This document shows positions 57,182-64,000 of a DNA stretch of 64,000 bases, in pieces. Location of the stretch: positions 80,046-144,045 of the forward strand of contig NZ_JOII01000014.1 in assembly GCF_000719955.1 (NCBI RefSeq). Reading direction: 5' to 3'. The notes beneath the pieces are model-generated. The model was not told the origin of the DNA. It saw nothing but the letters and a program-made list of their open reading frames with translations, and made no database searches. Position 1 is the stretch's first letter. Each line of letters begins with the position of its first letter. A program made the translations under genes and the position numbers. This DNA is from Streptomyces albidoflavus. GTDB taxonomy: Bacteria; Actinomycetota; Actinomycetes; Streptomycetales; Streptomycetaceae.

Positions 57182-57319
57182 ATGGGTCACCAGCAGGACC
57201 AGACGACACCGTGCGGCGCCGACGGCTGCACCGGTTACAAGGTCACCATCTACCTCTACGACGACGACGGCACCTGCGTCGAGCAGCGTATGCAGGGCTG
57301 TTCCGTGTGCGGCACGTAG
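57182..57319 (+). CDS. Small Cys-rich protein, 45 aa
   Basis: The ATG at 57182 has a very good ribosome site (GGGAGGAAACCC) and opens 45 codons to TAG. The product has CGADGC, then KVTIYLYDDDGTCVEQRMQGCSVCG, five Cys in all, again a likely metal-binding fold. It lies 13 bases after the previous gene. Confidence 0.65.
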   Translation: MGHQQDQTTPCGADGCTGYKVTIYLYDDDGTCVEQRMQGCSVCGT

Positions 57320-57353
57320 CCGTCACGCTCCGGCAGGGCCCGAGCCCACCGCC

Positions 57354-57971
57354 TCAGAGCCGCAGCTCCGCCGGAAACCCCGTCCAGCGCAGTTCCTCCG
57401 GCAGGTGGCCGAGGTCGTTGAAGAGCATCAGGGCGGTGGGGCGGCCCGGGGTGTAACGGATGACCGTCAGGCCGGTGTTGGCGTGGTTGAGGCCGATCCA
57501 GCGCCAGGGCGGGGCGTCGAGGGCGTCGCGGACCAGCCAGGCGGCGAGGAAGGCGTGGGTGACGAGGAGTTCGTGGCGGACCTCGTCCCCGTCGGCCGGC
57601 CCGGTGAACCGCTGCTGGGCGGTGCGGGCGAGGGCCGGTCCGGGCTCGCGCTCCTCGGCGGGGAAGCCCGCGAGGCGTTCGAGCGTGGCGTCGGCCGACT
57701 CGGCGGGCAGTTCCTCGCGCCTGGGGAGGTACGGCAGGTAGTCGCCCGCCTCCTCGGCGACCCGCGCGGGTACGCCCCCGGCCCGCTCGGCGACGATCCG
57801 CGCCGTCTCCGTCGCGCGGGCCAGCGGCCCGTGGTGCACGGCGGCCAGTCCCGCCCCGGCCAGCCGCTCCCCCAGCAACTCCGCCTGCCGCCAGCCGGCT
57901 TCGGTGAGCCCGGTTTCGTCGGGGGTGGCCTCGGCGTGGCGGGTGACGTAGAGGTAGCGGGTGGCGGGCAT
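57354..57971 (-). CDS. Histidine phosphatase family (phosphoglycerate mutase-like) protein
   Basis: A 205-aa phosphatase of branch 1. The catalytic RHAE is at 11-14 (His12 phospho-acceptor), followed by GLTEAGWRQAELLGERL, HHGPLARATETARIV with its Arg, and the second catalytic His in LLVTHAFLAAWLV. ATG behind GAGGAG. The substrate is unknown. It stands alone, converging with the small Cys-rich genes. Confidence 0.9.
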   Translation of the reverse strand: MPATRYLYVTRHAEATPDETGLTEAGWRQAELLGERLAGAGLAAVHHGPLARATETARIVAERAGGVPARVAEEAGDYLPYLPRREELPAESADATLERLAGFPAEEREPGPALARTAQQRFTGPADGDEVRHELLVTHAFLAAWLVRDALDAPPWRWIGLNHANTGLTVIRYTPGRPTALMLFNDLGHLPEELRWTGFPAELRL

Positions 57972-58122
57972 GGCGGGGTGCTCCTCGCTGCGGGCGGGCG
58001 CCGGACGCGGTGGGCGGGTGGCCGCGTGACCGGGGCGCGCGGGTGGTGTGGGGGTCGGTCGGGGGGACGCCGGGGCGCGTGGGACGGTTCCGCACGCCCC
58101 TCTTCAGGCGGCCCGGGTGCCG

Positions 58123-58178
58123 GGCTTCGAGCCTTGAGCTTCGGGCTCCGGGTTCCGGGCCTCGGGCTTCGAGCCGTT
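58123..58178. repeat. Eight tandem 7-bp units (CGGGCTT-like)
   Basis: Units in order: CGGGCTT, CGAGCCT, TGAGCTT, CGGGCTC, CGGGTTC, CGGGCCT, CGGGCTT, CGAGCCG, with no gaps. They lie in the 57972-58408 gap between divergent genes. Apart from this array and the promoter at 58290-58319, I see nothing nameable in the gap. Confidence 0.75.
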
Positions 58179-58289
58179 TTTCTCCCCGGCGGGTCCCGGT
58201 GGGTACCGGTCTTTCCGGGCGGTGAAAACCACCCTCCCACCCGCCCCAACCCGGCCTGACACCAGCGGAGATGACATTCGGTGATCGGC

Positions 58290-58319
58290 TTGCGCCCGAC
58301 GGTGAGAAAGCTCTAGGTT
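58290..58319 (+). promoter_or_regulatory. Probable promoter of the HTH zinc-ribbon protein gene
   Basis: TTGCGC (58290-58295), an 18-bp spacer and TAGGTT (58314-58319) precede the GTG at 58409 by 90 bases. Pattern-based call. Confidence 0.4.
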
Positions 58320-58408
58320 CGCGATAAGCAAATCGACCCCGGGCGGCGCGGGAACGCCGACTCCGGGGTCTGACCATCACGAAGCTAGAACCAAGAAGGA
58401 CTTCGTAC

Positions 58409-59512
58409 GTGGCTACTCCGCAGTTTAGTGCTGCCTGCCCGCCCGCGTCCCACCCCCGTGCCTCCGAGGGCTACGGGAAGCGCTACCCGGACCGGCAACC
58501 CCCGACCACCGAGCCCGACTTCACCGGCCTCCCGCCCCGCGAGGCGGCCATCGCCTGCTACATCGACCGGCTCCCCGAGGGCGCCGCCGTCGGCTACAAG
58601 ACCCTCGCCTCAGTCCTCCCCGCCTACGGCCAGCAGGCCTGCTCCTCGGCCCTGCGCAACCTCAGCGCCGCCGGTCACCTGCGCCGCATCCGCGAACACC
58701 TGACGCTCCACGACCGGACGATGCGCTGGGTCACCCGCACCTACTGGTCCCGCGAGCCGCACGACGACACCTGGTGGGCGGAGTTCGCCCGCCGGATCAA
58801 GGGCATCGACGTCACGGGGGCACGCGGCGAGGGGCTGGCCCGGGCGGACCAGGGGGCGCGCGAGACACCGGGCGCCCCGGACACGCCCCCGTCCGCCGTG
58901 CCGGAGACCCCGGAAGCCCCCGCCGAGACCCCGGCCCGGCCCATCTGGCTCGCCCACCCCGACGAGGCGCACCCCCAGCCCCGTACCGAACGGCCCCGCG
59001 AGAGTCCGGCCCCGGAGACCGCCGCGAGTACCCCCGGCTACCGGGCCCTGGCCCGCCTCGCCCGCACCGAACCGCGTCTCACGCTCTCCGCCGCCGAGTG
59101 CGACGCCCTCGCGCCCCTCGCCGACCGGTGGATCGAACGGCGCGTACGCCCCGAGCACCTGGCCCTCGCCCTGACCTCGGGCCTGCCCCAGGGCCCCATC
59201 CACAGCCCCGCCGCGTTCCTCCGCTCACGACTGGAGAAGAAGATGCCTCCCCTGCCCGCCGATTCGGCCCCCGCCTCCGACGAGGAGAGGGCCGCGCAGC
59301 CCGGCCAGGTCACCCGCGTGGTCATGGTCTGCGCCACCTGCGACCAGGACGAGACCACCGTCCCCCTGACCGACGGCCTCTGCCCGGACTGCCACGCCCT
59401 CCTCGCCGACGACCCCGCCGGCATCCCCGCCACCTTCCTCGCGAAGCCGCCCCGTACCGGCGGCCCGGAGGTGCCGCTCGGCGAACTGGCGGTTCAACTC
59501 CTCAGCCGCTGA
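58409..59512 (+). CDS. Winged-helix-type DNA-binding protein with C-terminal zinc ribbon
   Basis: A 367-aa protein. Residues about 40-110 look like a winged helix (LPPREAAIACYIDRLPEGAAVGYKTLASVLPAYGQQACSSALRNLSAAGHLRRIREHL), the middle 130-220 is a Pro/Glu linker, and 220-285 is a second helical domain (YRALARLARTEPRLTLSAAECDALAPLADRWIERRV). CATCDQDE ... CPDCHALL (about 310-335) gives a four-Cys zinc ribbon. The type is familiar from Streptomyces MarR-like or plasmid-type regulators, but I cannot name the target. GTG start with AAGGA 9 bases upstream. It overlaps the converging hydrolase gene by 11 bases. Confidence 0.75.
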   Translation: MATPQFSAACPPASHPRASEGYGKRYPDRQPPTTEPDFTGLPPREAAIACYIDRLPEGAAVGYKTLASVLPAYGQQACSSALRNLSAAGHLRRIREHLTLHDRTMRWVTRTYWSREPHDDTWWAEFARRIKGIDVTGARGEGLARADQGARETPGAPDTPPSAVPETPEAPAETPARPIWLAHPDEAHPQPRTERPRESPAPETAASTPGYRALARLARTEPRLTLSAAECDALAPLADRWIERRVRPEHLALALTSGLPQGPIHSPAAFLRSRLEKKMPPLPADSAPASDEERAAQPGQVTRVVMVCATCDQDETTVPLTDGLCPDCHALLADDPAGIPATFLAKPPRTGGPEVPLGELAVQLLSR

Positions 59513-60257
59513 GCACCGTTCGGCCCAGGAGGGAGAGCAGGCGGTCCCAGTGCCGGGCCAGCCCGGCCGGGTCGAAGGCGTCGGTGTCGCGCATGGTGTA
59601 GCCGTGCACCGTGCCGGGATAGATCTCGGACGTGTACCGGACGCCCGCCGCGTCCAGGGCCTGGTTCAGCTCCCCCAGCGCCTCCGGCGTCAGGTCGGAC
59701 GCGGCGTGCCCGAGGTGGATCTCGGCGGTGATCGGCGCGAGCAGCCCGTGCAGCCCGCCGGGCCCGCTGGCGACGACCGGGGAGTGGAACCCGGCGACGG
59801 CCGCCACCCGCTCCGGGTACGCCGAGGCGGTCCGCACCGCGAGGAGGCCCCCGATGCAGTAGCCGGTCACCGCGACCGGACCGTCGGCCACCTCGGGCTG
59901 CGCGGCCAGGAACCGGAGGTAGGCGTCCGCGTCCCGCTCGACCTGCTCGCCGGTGAGGTGCGCCTCGATCGAGGGCATCAGCTTGCCGAGGATCTCCGGG
60001 CGGGCCTCTTCCCCGATGTGCCCGGGGAGTTCGACGAGAGGGACAGGCCCGTCCCGGTAGAGGAAGTGCGGCGCCAGCACGTAGTACCCGTGCCCCGCCA
60101 GCTCCACGACCATCTCCTCCAGCACGGGCCGCAGCCCGAAGGCGTCCGGGTACAGCAGCACCGCCGGATGCCGCTCCCCGTCCCCGGGAAAGGCGGCGAA
60201 GCCCTCGGACTCGCCGTCGGCGGTGGCGATCCGCACGGTCTTGGTCTGGCTGGGCAT
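59502..60257 (-). CDS. Dienelactone hydrolase family protein
   Basis: An alpha/beta hydrolase of 251 aa. The catalytic nucleophile is Cys134 in VTGYCIGG, with His217 in YPGTVHGYT and an Asp in GHAASDLTP (about 187) completing the triad, which marks it as the Cys-type dienelactone hydrolase group. ATG at 60257 behind GGAGAG. No aromatic-degradation genes are nearby, so the substrate is open. Confidence 0.9.
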   Translation of the reverse strand: MPSQTKTVRIATADGESEGFAAFPGDGERHPAVLLYPDAFGLRPVLEEMVVELAGHGYYVLAPHFLYRDGPVPLVELPGHIGEEARPEILGKLMPSIEAHLTGEQVERDADAYLRFLAAQPEVADGPVAVTGYCIGGLLAVRTASAYPERVAAVAGFHSPVVASGPGGLHGLLAPITAEIHLGHAASDLTPEALGELNQALDAAGVRYTSEIYPGTVHGYTMRDTDAFDPAGLARHWDRLLSLLGRTVLSG

Positions 60258-60380
60258 GAACTCTCCTGTCGTGTACGTCGCGTGTGTCGCGTGGACCGTA
60301 TGCGCTGACTCAACACGAGGGGCGGGCGCCCTCTTCCGCGAACCCGGCACGCGTGTCACCCACGTCCCGGGACGGCGCTT

Positions 60381-62924
60381 CTAGACCGTGTCCGGTGAGT
60401 CCGGCGCGGCGCCCACGGCACCCGGCCCCGGCAGCCGCCCGGTCCGGCGGGCCCAGATCTCGAACGCGACGGTCGCGAACGGAGGAACGGCCGCCAGCAG
60501 GGCGAGGAGAGTCGTCCGGCCGAGCCGCCACTTCAGGCGGAGCGCCACGAGGAGTGTCAGGAGGACGTAGACGACGAAGGCGGCGCCGTGCAGGGCTCCG
60601 AAGACGCGGACGCCGAGTTCGGTGGTCTCCGGTACGTACTTGAAGTACATCCCGATCAGGAGTCCGGCCCAGGTGCACGCCTCGGTCACCGCGATCCAGG
60701 TGAACGCGCGCAGCAGTCGTCCTGAAGCGGCGTCGGGCACGGCCCGGCCGGCGGGGCGCATGGGCACGGACGGCTCGCGGAGCGCGGCCGGCCGCGTGGG
60801 CCACAGGGCGTGGTCGCCGAGGAGGCGGACCAGGGCGGGGACGAGGAGGGGGCGGATGACGAAGGTGTCCAGCAGGATGCCGAAGGCCATGGCGAAGCCG
60901 AACTGGAAGAGTTCGCGGATCGGCTGGGTCATCAGGACGGCGAAGGTCGCTGCCAGGATGAGCCCGGCGGAGGAGACGACTCCGCCGGTACGGGTGAGGG
61001 CGGCGCCGATCGCCTGGGCCGGCGGCGAGGTGCGCAGCTCCTGCTTGAACCGGCTCATGATGAAGATGTTGTAGTCGACGCCGAGCGCGACCAGGAACAC
61101 GAAGATGTACGCGGTGACGCGGTTGCCCAGGCCCTCGTCGCCGAGGACGGTCAGGGTGAAGAAGGTGGTGGCGCCCAGGGTGGCGAGGAAGGACAGGATC
61201 AGGGTCGCGACCAGGTAGAGCGGGGCGAGGAGCGAGCGCAGGAGCAGCACGAGGACCGCGGTGACGATGACCAGGACCAGGATCACGATGATCAGCGTGT
61301 CGCGGTCGAGGGCCGAGCGGATGTCGGCGGTCTGGGCGGTCTCGCCGCCGACGAGCACGGTGGCGTCCTGGACCCCGGCGGCGTCGGTGGCCGCCCGCGC
61401 GGTCTCCGTCAGCGGGCCGATCGCGTCGAGCGCCTCGGAGCTGTACGGGTCGTGGTCGAGGACGACCTCGTAGAAGGCGGTCCTGCCGTCCTCGCTGAAG
61501 CGGGGGCGCTCGTCGACGCGGCTGACGTCGTCGGCGCCGGCGAGGGCGGCGGTGACGTCGGCGGGCACGGTGGTGGTCCGCAGGTCCTCCCCGGCCCGGA
61601 CGACGACGGTGCTGGGCGCGCTCTCGCCCGGACCGAACTCCTCCTGGACCAGCCGCTGCCCGCGCTCCGACTCGGTGGCCGTACGGAAGCCGCTGAGCGT
61701 GTTGAAGCTTTCCTGGTAGCCGAGGAGCCCGGCGCTCATCGCGACGAGCAGCGCGATCACGACGGAGGCGACGCGGACGGGGGCCCGGGCGACCAGGGCG
61801 GCGACCCGGTGCCAGACGCCCGCGCCACGGCTGCGGGCGGCGGCCTTGTCCACGCCGCCGGGCCAGAAGACGCCCTTGCCCAGCAGCAGGATCAGGGCGG
61901 GGAGGAAGGTGAACGCCACCAGCGCCATGACGGCGACGCCCAGGGCGAGGTACGGCCCGAAGCCGCGCAGCGCCGGGGAGACGGCGGCGAGCAGGGCGAA
62001 CATGGCGAGCACGATGGTCGAGGCGCTGGCCAGGACCGATTCGGCGGTGCGGCGGACCGCGACCTGCATGGCGCGGGGACGGTCCGGCTCGTCGAGGAGG
62101 GCCTCGCGGTAGCGGGCGGTGATGATCAGGGCGTAGTCGGTGCCCACGCCGAAGAGCAGCACGGTCATGATCGAGGCGGTCTGGGAGCTGACCGTGATCA
62201 GCCCGGCGTCCGCGAGGAACGCGCCCGTCGTCTCCGCGACGCGCATCGCCACGCCGACGGCGAGCAGCGGGACCAGGGCCATCAGGGGCGAGCGGTAGAT
62301 GGCCAGCAGGATGAAGAGGACGAGCAGGATCGTCGCGAGCAGCATGACCTTGTCGCCGCTGCTGAAGACCTTGACCGTGTCGGTGGCGATCCCGGCGGGT
62401 CCGGTCACGGCGACCTCGGCGGAACCCGCCCGGTCGGCGGCGAGGGCGCGCACCTCGCCGACGGCGTCCTGGAAGGACTCGTCGGAGGCGCTGCCCTTCA
62501 TGGGCACGATGACCAACTGGGTGTCGCGATCCTCCGAGACCAGTTCGGCCGCCGCCCGGGGCGTGGTCGCGGTGGAGATCACGCCGGTGACCTGCTCGGG
62601 CCGGGAGTCCGCGGAGAGGGCGGTGCTGATCCGCTCGACCGCCTCCTCCGCCTGCGTACCGGCTTCGGCGCCCTCACCGCGTACGACGACGATCGCGGGT
62701 ATGGCGTCCTGCCCCGGGAGCTCCGCGCGGATGAGGTCGCGGGCCTTCATCGAGTCGGAGGCGGCGGGCGGGAGGTTGGCCGAGGCGTTGTCCTCGACGG
62801 ATTCCAGGGTGGGCGCGACGCCGGCCAGCAGGCCGGCGATCAGGACCCAGAAGGCCACCACGGCGGCGGCGCGTTTCTTCGAACCCAGGAGACACCGGAG
62901 TGCCCGGGAGAGTGTCGGTTGCAT
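60381..62924 (-). CDS. MMPL-family exporter fused to a C-terminal DUF3817 domain
   Basis: An 847-aa RND-type membrane exporter. Residues 1-700 have the MMPL pattern: helix 1, an outer domain (60-180), a block of helices, a second outer domain (about 400-520) and a second block, with GVGTDYALIITARYRE and its twin ALGVDYNIFIMSRFKQE. MMPL proteins export lipids, siderophores or drugs. After the usual end (LVPALVRLLGDHALWPTRP), residues about 735-847 form a DUF3817 domain of three helices (LLRAFTWIAVTEACTWAGLLIGMYFKY, GALHGAAFVVYVLLTLLVAL). That domain is normally a separate small protein. A divergent TetR gene and operator lie upstream. Confidence 0.92.
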   Translation of the reverse strand: MQPTLSRALRCLLGSKKRAAAVVAFWVLIAGLLAGVAPTLESVEDNASANLPPAASDSMKARDLIRAELPGQDAIPAIVVVRGEGAEAGTQAEEAVERISTALSADSRPEQVTGVISTATTPRAAAELVSEDRDTQLVIVPMKGSASDESFQDAVGEVRALAADRAGSAEVAVTGPAGIATDTVKVFSSGDKVMLLATILLVLFILLAIYRSPLMALVPLLAVGVAMRVAETTGAFLADAGLITVSSQTASIMTVLLFGVGTDYALIITARYREALLDEPDRPRAMQVAVRRTAESVLASASTIVLAMFALLAAVSPALRGFGPYLALGVAVMALVAFTFLPALILLLGKGVFWPGGVDKAAARSRGAGVWHRVAALVARAPVRVASVVIALLVAMSAGLLGYQESFNTLSGFRTATESERGQRLVQEEFGPGESAPSTVVVRAGEDLRTTTVPADVTAALAGADDVSRVDERPRFSEDGRTAFYEVVLDHDPYSSEALDAIGPLTETARAATDAAGVQDATVLVGGETAQTADIRSALDRDTLIIVILVLVIVTAVLVLLLRSLLAPLYLVATLILSFLATLGATTFFTLTVLGDEGLGNRVTAYIFVFLVALGVDYNIFIMSRFKQELRTSPPAQAIGAALTRTGGVVSSAGLILAATFAVLMTQPIRELFQFGFAMAFGILLDTFVIRPLLVPALVRLLGDHALWPTRPAALREPSVPMRPAGRAVPDAASGRLLRAFTWIAVTEACTWAGLLIGMYFKYVPETTELGVRVFGALHGAAFVVYVLLTLLVALRLKWRLGRTTLLALLAAVPPFATVAFEIWARRTGRLPGPGAVGAAPDSPDTV

Positions 62925-62970
62925 CGGAAGAACCTTCGACCGGAGGCAGGAGACAAGGGACAGGAGCCAG

Positions 62971-62997
62971 AACTTAGAGACAGGGTGTCGCTAAGTT
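62971..62997. promoter_or_regulatory. 27-bp dyad operator between MMPL exporter and TetR genes
   Basis: Arms AACTTAG and CTAAGTT enclose an inner dyad GACA-GGG-TGTC; 12 of 13 arm positions are complementary. TTGAAA on the leftward strand (63004-62999) lies right beside it as a possible -35 of the exporter gene. The core matches the operator repeats at 18280-18336. Confidence 0.72.
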
Positions 62998-63084
62998 TTT
63001 TCAAGCTAGCACGCCCCCTCAGGCGCCCGGCCCCGGGGATAAACTGGCGGGCGACGGTGCGAGGCCAGAGGTGGAGCGGAGAGC

Positions 63085-63663
63085 ATGCCGAAGATCGAGG
63101 CCGGCAGCGTCCGTGAGCACCGGGCCCAGCGGCTCGCGCAGCTCATCGACGCGGCCGAGGCGATCCTGAGCGAAGGCGGGGTGGAAGCCCTCACCGCCGG
63201 AGCGGTCGCCGCACGCGCGGGCATCGCCCGCAACAGCATCTACCGCTACTTCGACTCCATCGACGACCTCCTCGAACTCCTCGTCGCCCGCGAGTTCCCG
63301 GCCTGGACCGCCGCCGTCGAGGAGGCCGTCGCCGCCGAGGACACACCGGGCGCACAGGTCGCCGCCTACGTCCGGGCCAACCTCGAACAGGCCGCACGCG
63401 GCACCCACGGCTGGCGGGCCTCGCTCTCCCGCGGCTCGCTCTCCCCGTCGGCGCGACAGCGGGTGCGGAAGCTGCACACCACGCTGCACGAGGTGCTCGC
63501 CGCCTCGGTCGACGACCTGGGAGACACCCAGCCCGAGCTGACCGTCGCCGTGGTCCAGGCCGTCACCGACGCGTGCGTCCGCAGGATCGACCAGGGCGAC
63601 GACCTCCAGGCCGTCTCCGCCTACGCGACGGACGCCGTGCGCCGCCTGCTCGCACGGGGCTGA
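63085..63663 (+). CDS. TetR-family regulator of the MMPL exporter
   Basis: A 192-aa TetR protein. The helix-turn-helix is in TAGAVAARAGIARNSIYRYFDSIDDLLELL (about 37-66), with a helical ligand domain after it. The opening MPKI-x-A-x-S-V-x-EHRA and the recognition helix are close to those of the TetR at 15701. ATG behind GGAG. It is divergent from the MMPL gene and probably binds the dyad between them. The 63664-63837 gap holds nothing I can name. Confidence 0.92.
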   Translation: MPKIEAGSVREHRAQRLAQLIDAAEAILSEGGVEALTAGAVAARAGIARNSIYRYFDSIDDLLELLVAREFPAWTAAVEEAVAAEDTPGAQVAAYVRANLEQAARGTHGWRASLSRGSLSPSARQRVRKLHTTLHEVLAASVDDLGDTQPELTVAVVQAVTDACVRRIDQGDDLQAVSAYATDAVRRLLARG

Positions 63664-63837
63664 CAGCGCGCCGCCGTCGGTGCGCGTTTTCCCCCCCGCC
63701 TTCCGGACTTCATCCTCCGGTGGTTCCGCCCCCAGGTCTTCAACCTTTCGGTCGATGGCTCATCCCCCTGTCTTCCGTACCGTGGAAGAACGGCCCTCCC
63801 TGTCGGTCGGCCGGCCCCCCGCCGTCCGGAGACCCCC

Positions 63838-63972
63838 GTGCCCAGCACCGCCCCCGCCCCCGCGCCCCCGCGCGCTCCCCTCTCCACCCCCGCCCCCCGC
63901 GTCCTCGCCTGGTGTCTGCACCTGCTGGTCGCGGCGCTGCTGGTGATGGCGGTGGGGCGGGCCCTGGTCGAC
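63838..63972 (+). CDS. Start of a membrane protein gene, cut off by the contig end
   Basis: The GTG at 63838 has GGAG 6 bases upstream and opens 45 codons before the adapter. The product begins with a Pro/Ala-rich stretch and a hydrophobic helix (VLAWCLHLLVAALLVMAVGRALVD). This could be the N-terminus of a sensor kinase, but that cannot be settled from 45 residues. The genomic sequence ends at 63972. Confidence 0.5.
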
Positions 63973-64000
63973 CTGTCTCTTATACACATCTCCGAGCCCA
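63973..64000. other. Nextera transposon adapter (sequencing artefact)
   Basis: CTGTCTCTTATACACATCT (63973-63991) is the Tn5 mosaic-end sequence used in Nextera libraries, and CCGAGCCCA (63992-64000) is the start of the adapter that follows it. It is not part of the genome. Confidence 0.97.

Noticed and set aside
58010..58225. 71-codon + frame over the heptamer repeat
   Set aside because: Its product mirrors the repeat (Arg/Ser/Pro-rich) and has no ribosome site.
60810..63116. Long open frame (768 codons) opposite the MMPL exporter
   Set aside because: Gly/Asp/Glu/Arg-rich composition typical of antisense frames; the leftward frame carries clear MMPL motifs.

Overview
The window is very GC-rich, densely coded on both strands, with GTG starts, ATGA/GTGA gene overlaps and a gene repertoire typical of Streptomyces: a CdgB-type diguanylate cyclase, several XRE-DUF5753/DUF397 cassettes, DUF6879, TerD and LPxTG-like surface proteins. 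I infer a Streptomyces chromosomal contig. Its right end is a contig end: the last 28 bases are Nextera transposon adapter sequence, not genome. No rRNA, tRNA, CRISPR array, prophage or intact insertion sequence was seen.

Layout. 1-4.9 kb: a membrane-anchored AA10 polysaccharide monooxygenase behind a perfect CebR box, a PfkB kinase plus class II aldolase pair, a carbohydrate-binding-type membrane protein, and three copies of a 20-bp intergenic repeat. 4.9-16.3 kb: the diguanylate cyclase with a perfect Crp-type palindrome upstream, flavin reductase, ArfB, TerD, acetyltransferase, Zn-dehydrogenase, FG-GAP protein, a TetR/epimerase divergon with a 33-bp dyad operator, and an M1 peptidase lipoprotein. 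15.7-18.3 kb: a permease-ATPase-TetR operon with two operator repeats around its -10 box. 18.4-24.5 kb: M14 peptidase, acetyltransferase, APH-type kinase, FAD oxidoreductase and hypothetical genes.

24.5-27.5 kb is an XRE-DUF5753 regulator followed by four DUF397 genes (three of them near-identical tandem copies), facing a four-gene operon of small proteins. 27.5-34 kb is a cluster with a cytochrome b-like/molybdopterin oxidoreductase, two glycosyltransferase-type enzymes, a methyltransferase, a sugar-nucleotide epimerase and a multi-spanning membrane protein; I infer a surface glycan or glycolipid pathway. 34-37.5 kb holds small genes, including an alkyltransferase-like DNA-damage protein.

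37.5-41.1 kb is the most striking regulatory region. An array of eight TGGCACCA-like iterons spaced 10-11 bp apart, plus three more over the promoter, precedes a ribbon-helix-helix regulator, a DUF4097 protein and a DrrAB-type ABC exporter. 41.6-43.5 kb is an LPETG surface protein interrupted by one in-frame TAG.

44.2-50.3 kb is a six-gene, translationally coupled stress-signalling operon: RsbR, RsbS, RsbT, a kinase-phosphatase fusion, a hybrid histidine kinase and a response regulator-PP2C phosphatase. It is followed by a second LPxTG-like protein. 51.6-53.4 kb is a second FtsX-type ABC pair, paralogous to the one at 16.4-18.2 kb. 54.8-57.3 kb is a second XRE-DUF5753 locus with DUF6879 and several Cys-rich small proteins. 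The window ends with a zinc-ribbon HTH protein, a dienelactone hydrolase, an MMPL-DUF3817 fusion exporter divergent from a TetR, and a truncated membrane protein start. The TetR at 63.1 kb and the one at 15.7 kb are paralogues, and their presumed operators share the same core.
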